Shown: positions 5,918 to 6,501 of the stretch, piece after piece
Layout: each line of letters starts with the position of its first letter
Position numbering within the stretch: position 1 is the first letter of the stretch
Assembly: GCA_016463265.1 (NCBI GenBank)
Contig: JAEMRP010000055.1
Coordinates: 1 to 6,501 of the forward strand
Length of the DNA stretch: 6,501 nucleotides
Reading direction: 5' to 3'
From: Microbacteriaceae bacterium
GTDB taxonomy: Bacteria > Actinomycetota > Actinomycetes > Actinomycetales > Microbacteriaceae
Program-made: the position numbers and the translations under genes
Notes under the pieces: model-generated
The model's input: only the letters and a program-made list of their open reading frames with translations
What the model was told of the DNA's origin: nothing
Database searches by the model: none

Positions 5918-6501
5918 CTAGGAAACGGACTGTCGAGCGCGGCGGGTGCTCGCATACTCGTCAACGTACGCTTGCCCGGAAATACCGACAATCTCATGCA
6001 TGATTTCATCCGCGATAGCACGAAGGACGAAACGATCGTTTTCGTAACCCGCAAATCGCGAAAAGTCGAGCGGGCGCCCAAAGACAAGGCCAATGCGTTG
6101 CACTTTGGGAATCTTCGCCCCAATCGGCATGACTTTGTCCGTGTCAATCATTGCGACCGGGATGACCGGAACCCCCGACTCAAGGGCCATTCGGGCGATT
6201 CCCGTTCGACCTCGATACAGACGTCCATCGGGGCTACGCGTTCCCTCGGGATAAATACCGAGAAGTTTTCCCTGCGACAGGATGTTGACACCCGTGTTCA
6301 GTGAGTCCTCGCTAGCCTGGCCGCCGGATCTGTCGATGGGGAGCTGCCCTGAGGCCAAAAAGAATTGTCGAACCAGCCATCCCTTGATGCCGCGTCCAGT
6401 GAAGTATTCCGATTTTGCAAGAAACACAACCGGCCGACGCAACACGAGCGGGAGGAAGACCGAATCGATGAAAGACAGGTGGTTACTGGCGAGAATCGCC
6501 G
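5918..6501 (-). CDS. plsC: 1-acylglycerol-3-phosphate O-acyltransferase (PlsC family), 5' end cut by window edge
   Basis: PlsC-type enzymes transfer an acyl chain to lysophosphatidic acid, making phosphatidic acid for membrane phospholipids at the inner face of the membrane. The frame runs open off the window end and shows 193 residues; roughly 40 N-terminal residues are missing. Motif I, NHLSFID (the H-x4-D catalytic pair), is encoded with His at 6481-6479 and Asp at 6466-6464. Motif II follows as GQLPIDRSG, and motif III as YPEGTRSPDG, with VPVIPVAM as the later hydrophobic motif. The GTG at 6445-6443 is not the start, because it would remove catalytic motif I. The gene stops 40 bases before aroG on the same strand. 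In M. tuberculosis the corresponding Rv2182c is near aroG, which fits. Actinobacteria carry several PlsC paralogues, so the precise acceptor is unproven although the family is clear. Confidence 0.94.
   Translation of the reverse strand, partial: AILASNHLSFIDSVFLPLVLRRPVVFLAKSEYFTGRGIKGWLVRQFFLASGQLPIDRSGGQASEDSLNTGVNILSQGKLLGIYPEGTRSPDGRLYRGRTGIARMALESGVPVIPVAMIDTDKVMPIGAKIPKVQRIGLVFGRPLDFSRFAGYENDRFVLRAIADEIMHEIVGISGQAYVDEYASTRRARQSVS

Noticed and set aside
5994..6003. Perfect 10-base palindrome TCATGCATGA
   Set aside because: It lies inside the acyltransferase coding sequence with no promoter nearby. Short palindromes of this kind are expected by chance.
6443..6445. GTG as start of the acyltransferase
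   Set aside because: The upstream in-frame codons encode NHLSFID, the catalytic motif I, so the gene must begin beyond the window end.

Overview
The window is a densely coding piece of an actinobacterial chromosome, most like a Microbacteriaceae member. Three things suggest this: a moderately high GC content (about 57-58% judged by eye, not computed), GTG starts, and very actinobacterial proteins (a class II DAHP synthase, a PASTA-type Ser/Thr kinase, and a LysM/transglycosylase-like protein of the kind seen in that family). There are six protein genes, two of them cut by the window edges. I see no RNA gene, mobile element, CRISPR array or phage remnant. The longest non-coding stretch is 73 bases.

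Layout: three genes on the plus strand converge on three genes on the minus strand. Plus strand: bases 1-920 hold the 3' part of a polyprenyl diphosphate synthase (idsA-like), 994-1926 a membrane-anchored LysM protein with a lysozyme/transglycosylase-like domain, and 1980-3893 a transmembrane Ser/Thr kinase with four extracellular PASTA domains (PknL type). Minus strand, in transcription order: a 1-acylglycerol-3-phosphate acyltransferase (plsC; 5' part missing beyond 6501), aroG for class II DAHP synthase (5877-4513), and a LysE/ArgO-family amino-acid exporter (4516-3896). The exporter start overlaps the aroG stop by four bases. The convergent stop codons of the kinase and exporter genes are separated by only two bases.

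Order and strands of idsA, pknL, aroG and plsC match, from memory, the Mycobacterium tuberculosis block Rv2173 (idsA2) - Rv2176 (pknL) - Rv2178c (aroG) - Rv2182c (plsC). This is therefore a conserved actinobacterial neighbourhood, with the LysM gene and the exporter as local differences and no mptA or Rv2175c homologue visible. The plus-strand genes fit a cell-envelope theme: isoprenoid precursors, peptidoglycan binding or cleavage, and peptidoglycan-sensing phosphorylation. The minus-strand genes combine phospholipid synthesis, entry into the shikimate pathway, and amino-acid efflux.

I did not find an undescribed system. The points most worth a second look are an apparent Lys-to-Thr change in the substrate-binding KPRS motif of the DAHP synthase, the coupling of an exporter to aroG, and the pairing of a LysM/transglycosylase-like protein with the PASTA kinase.
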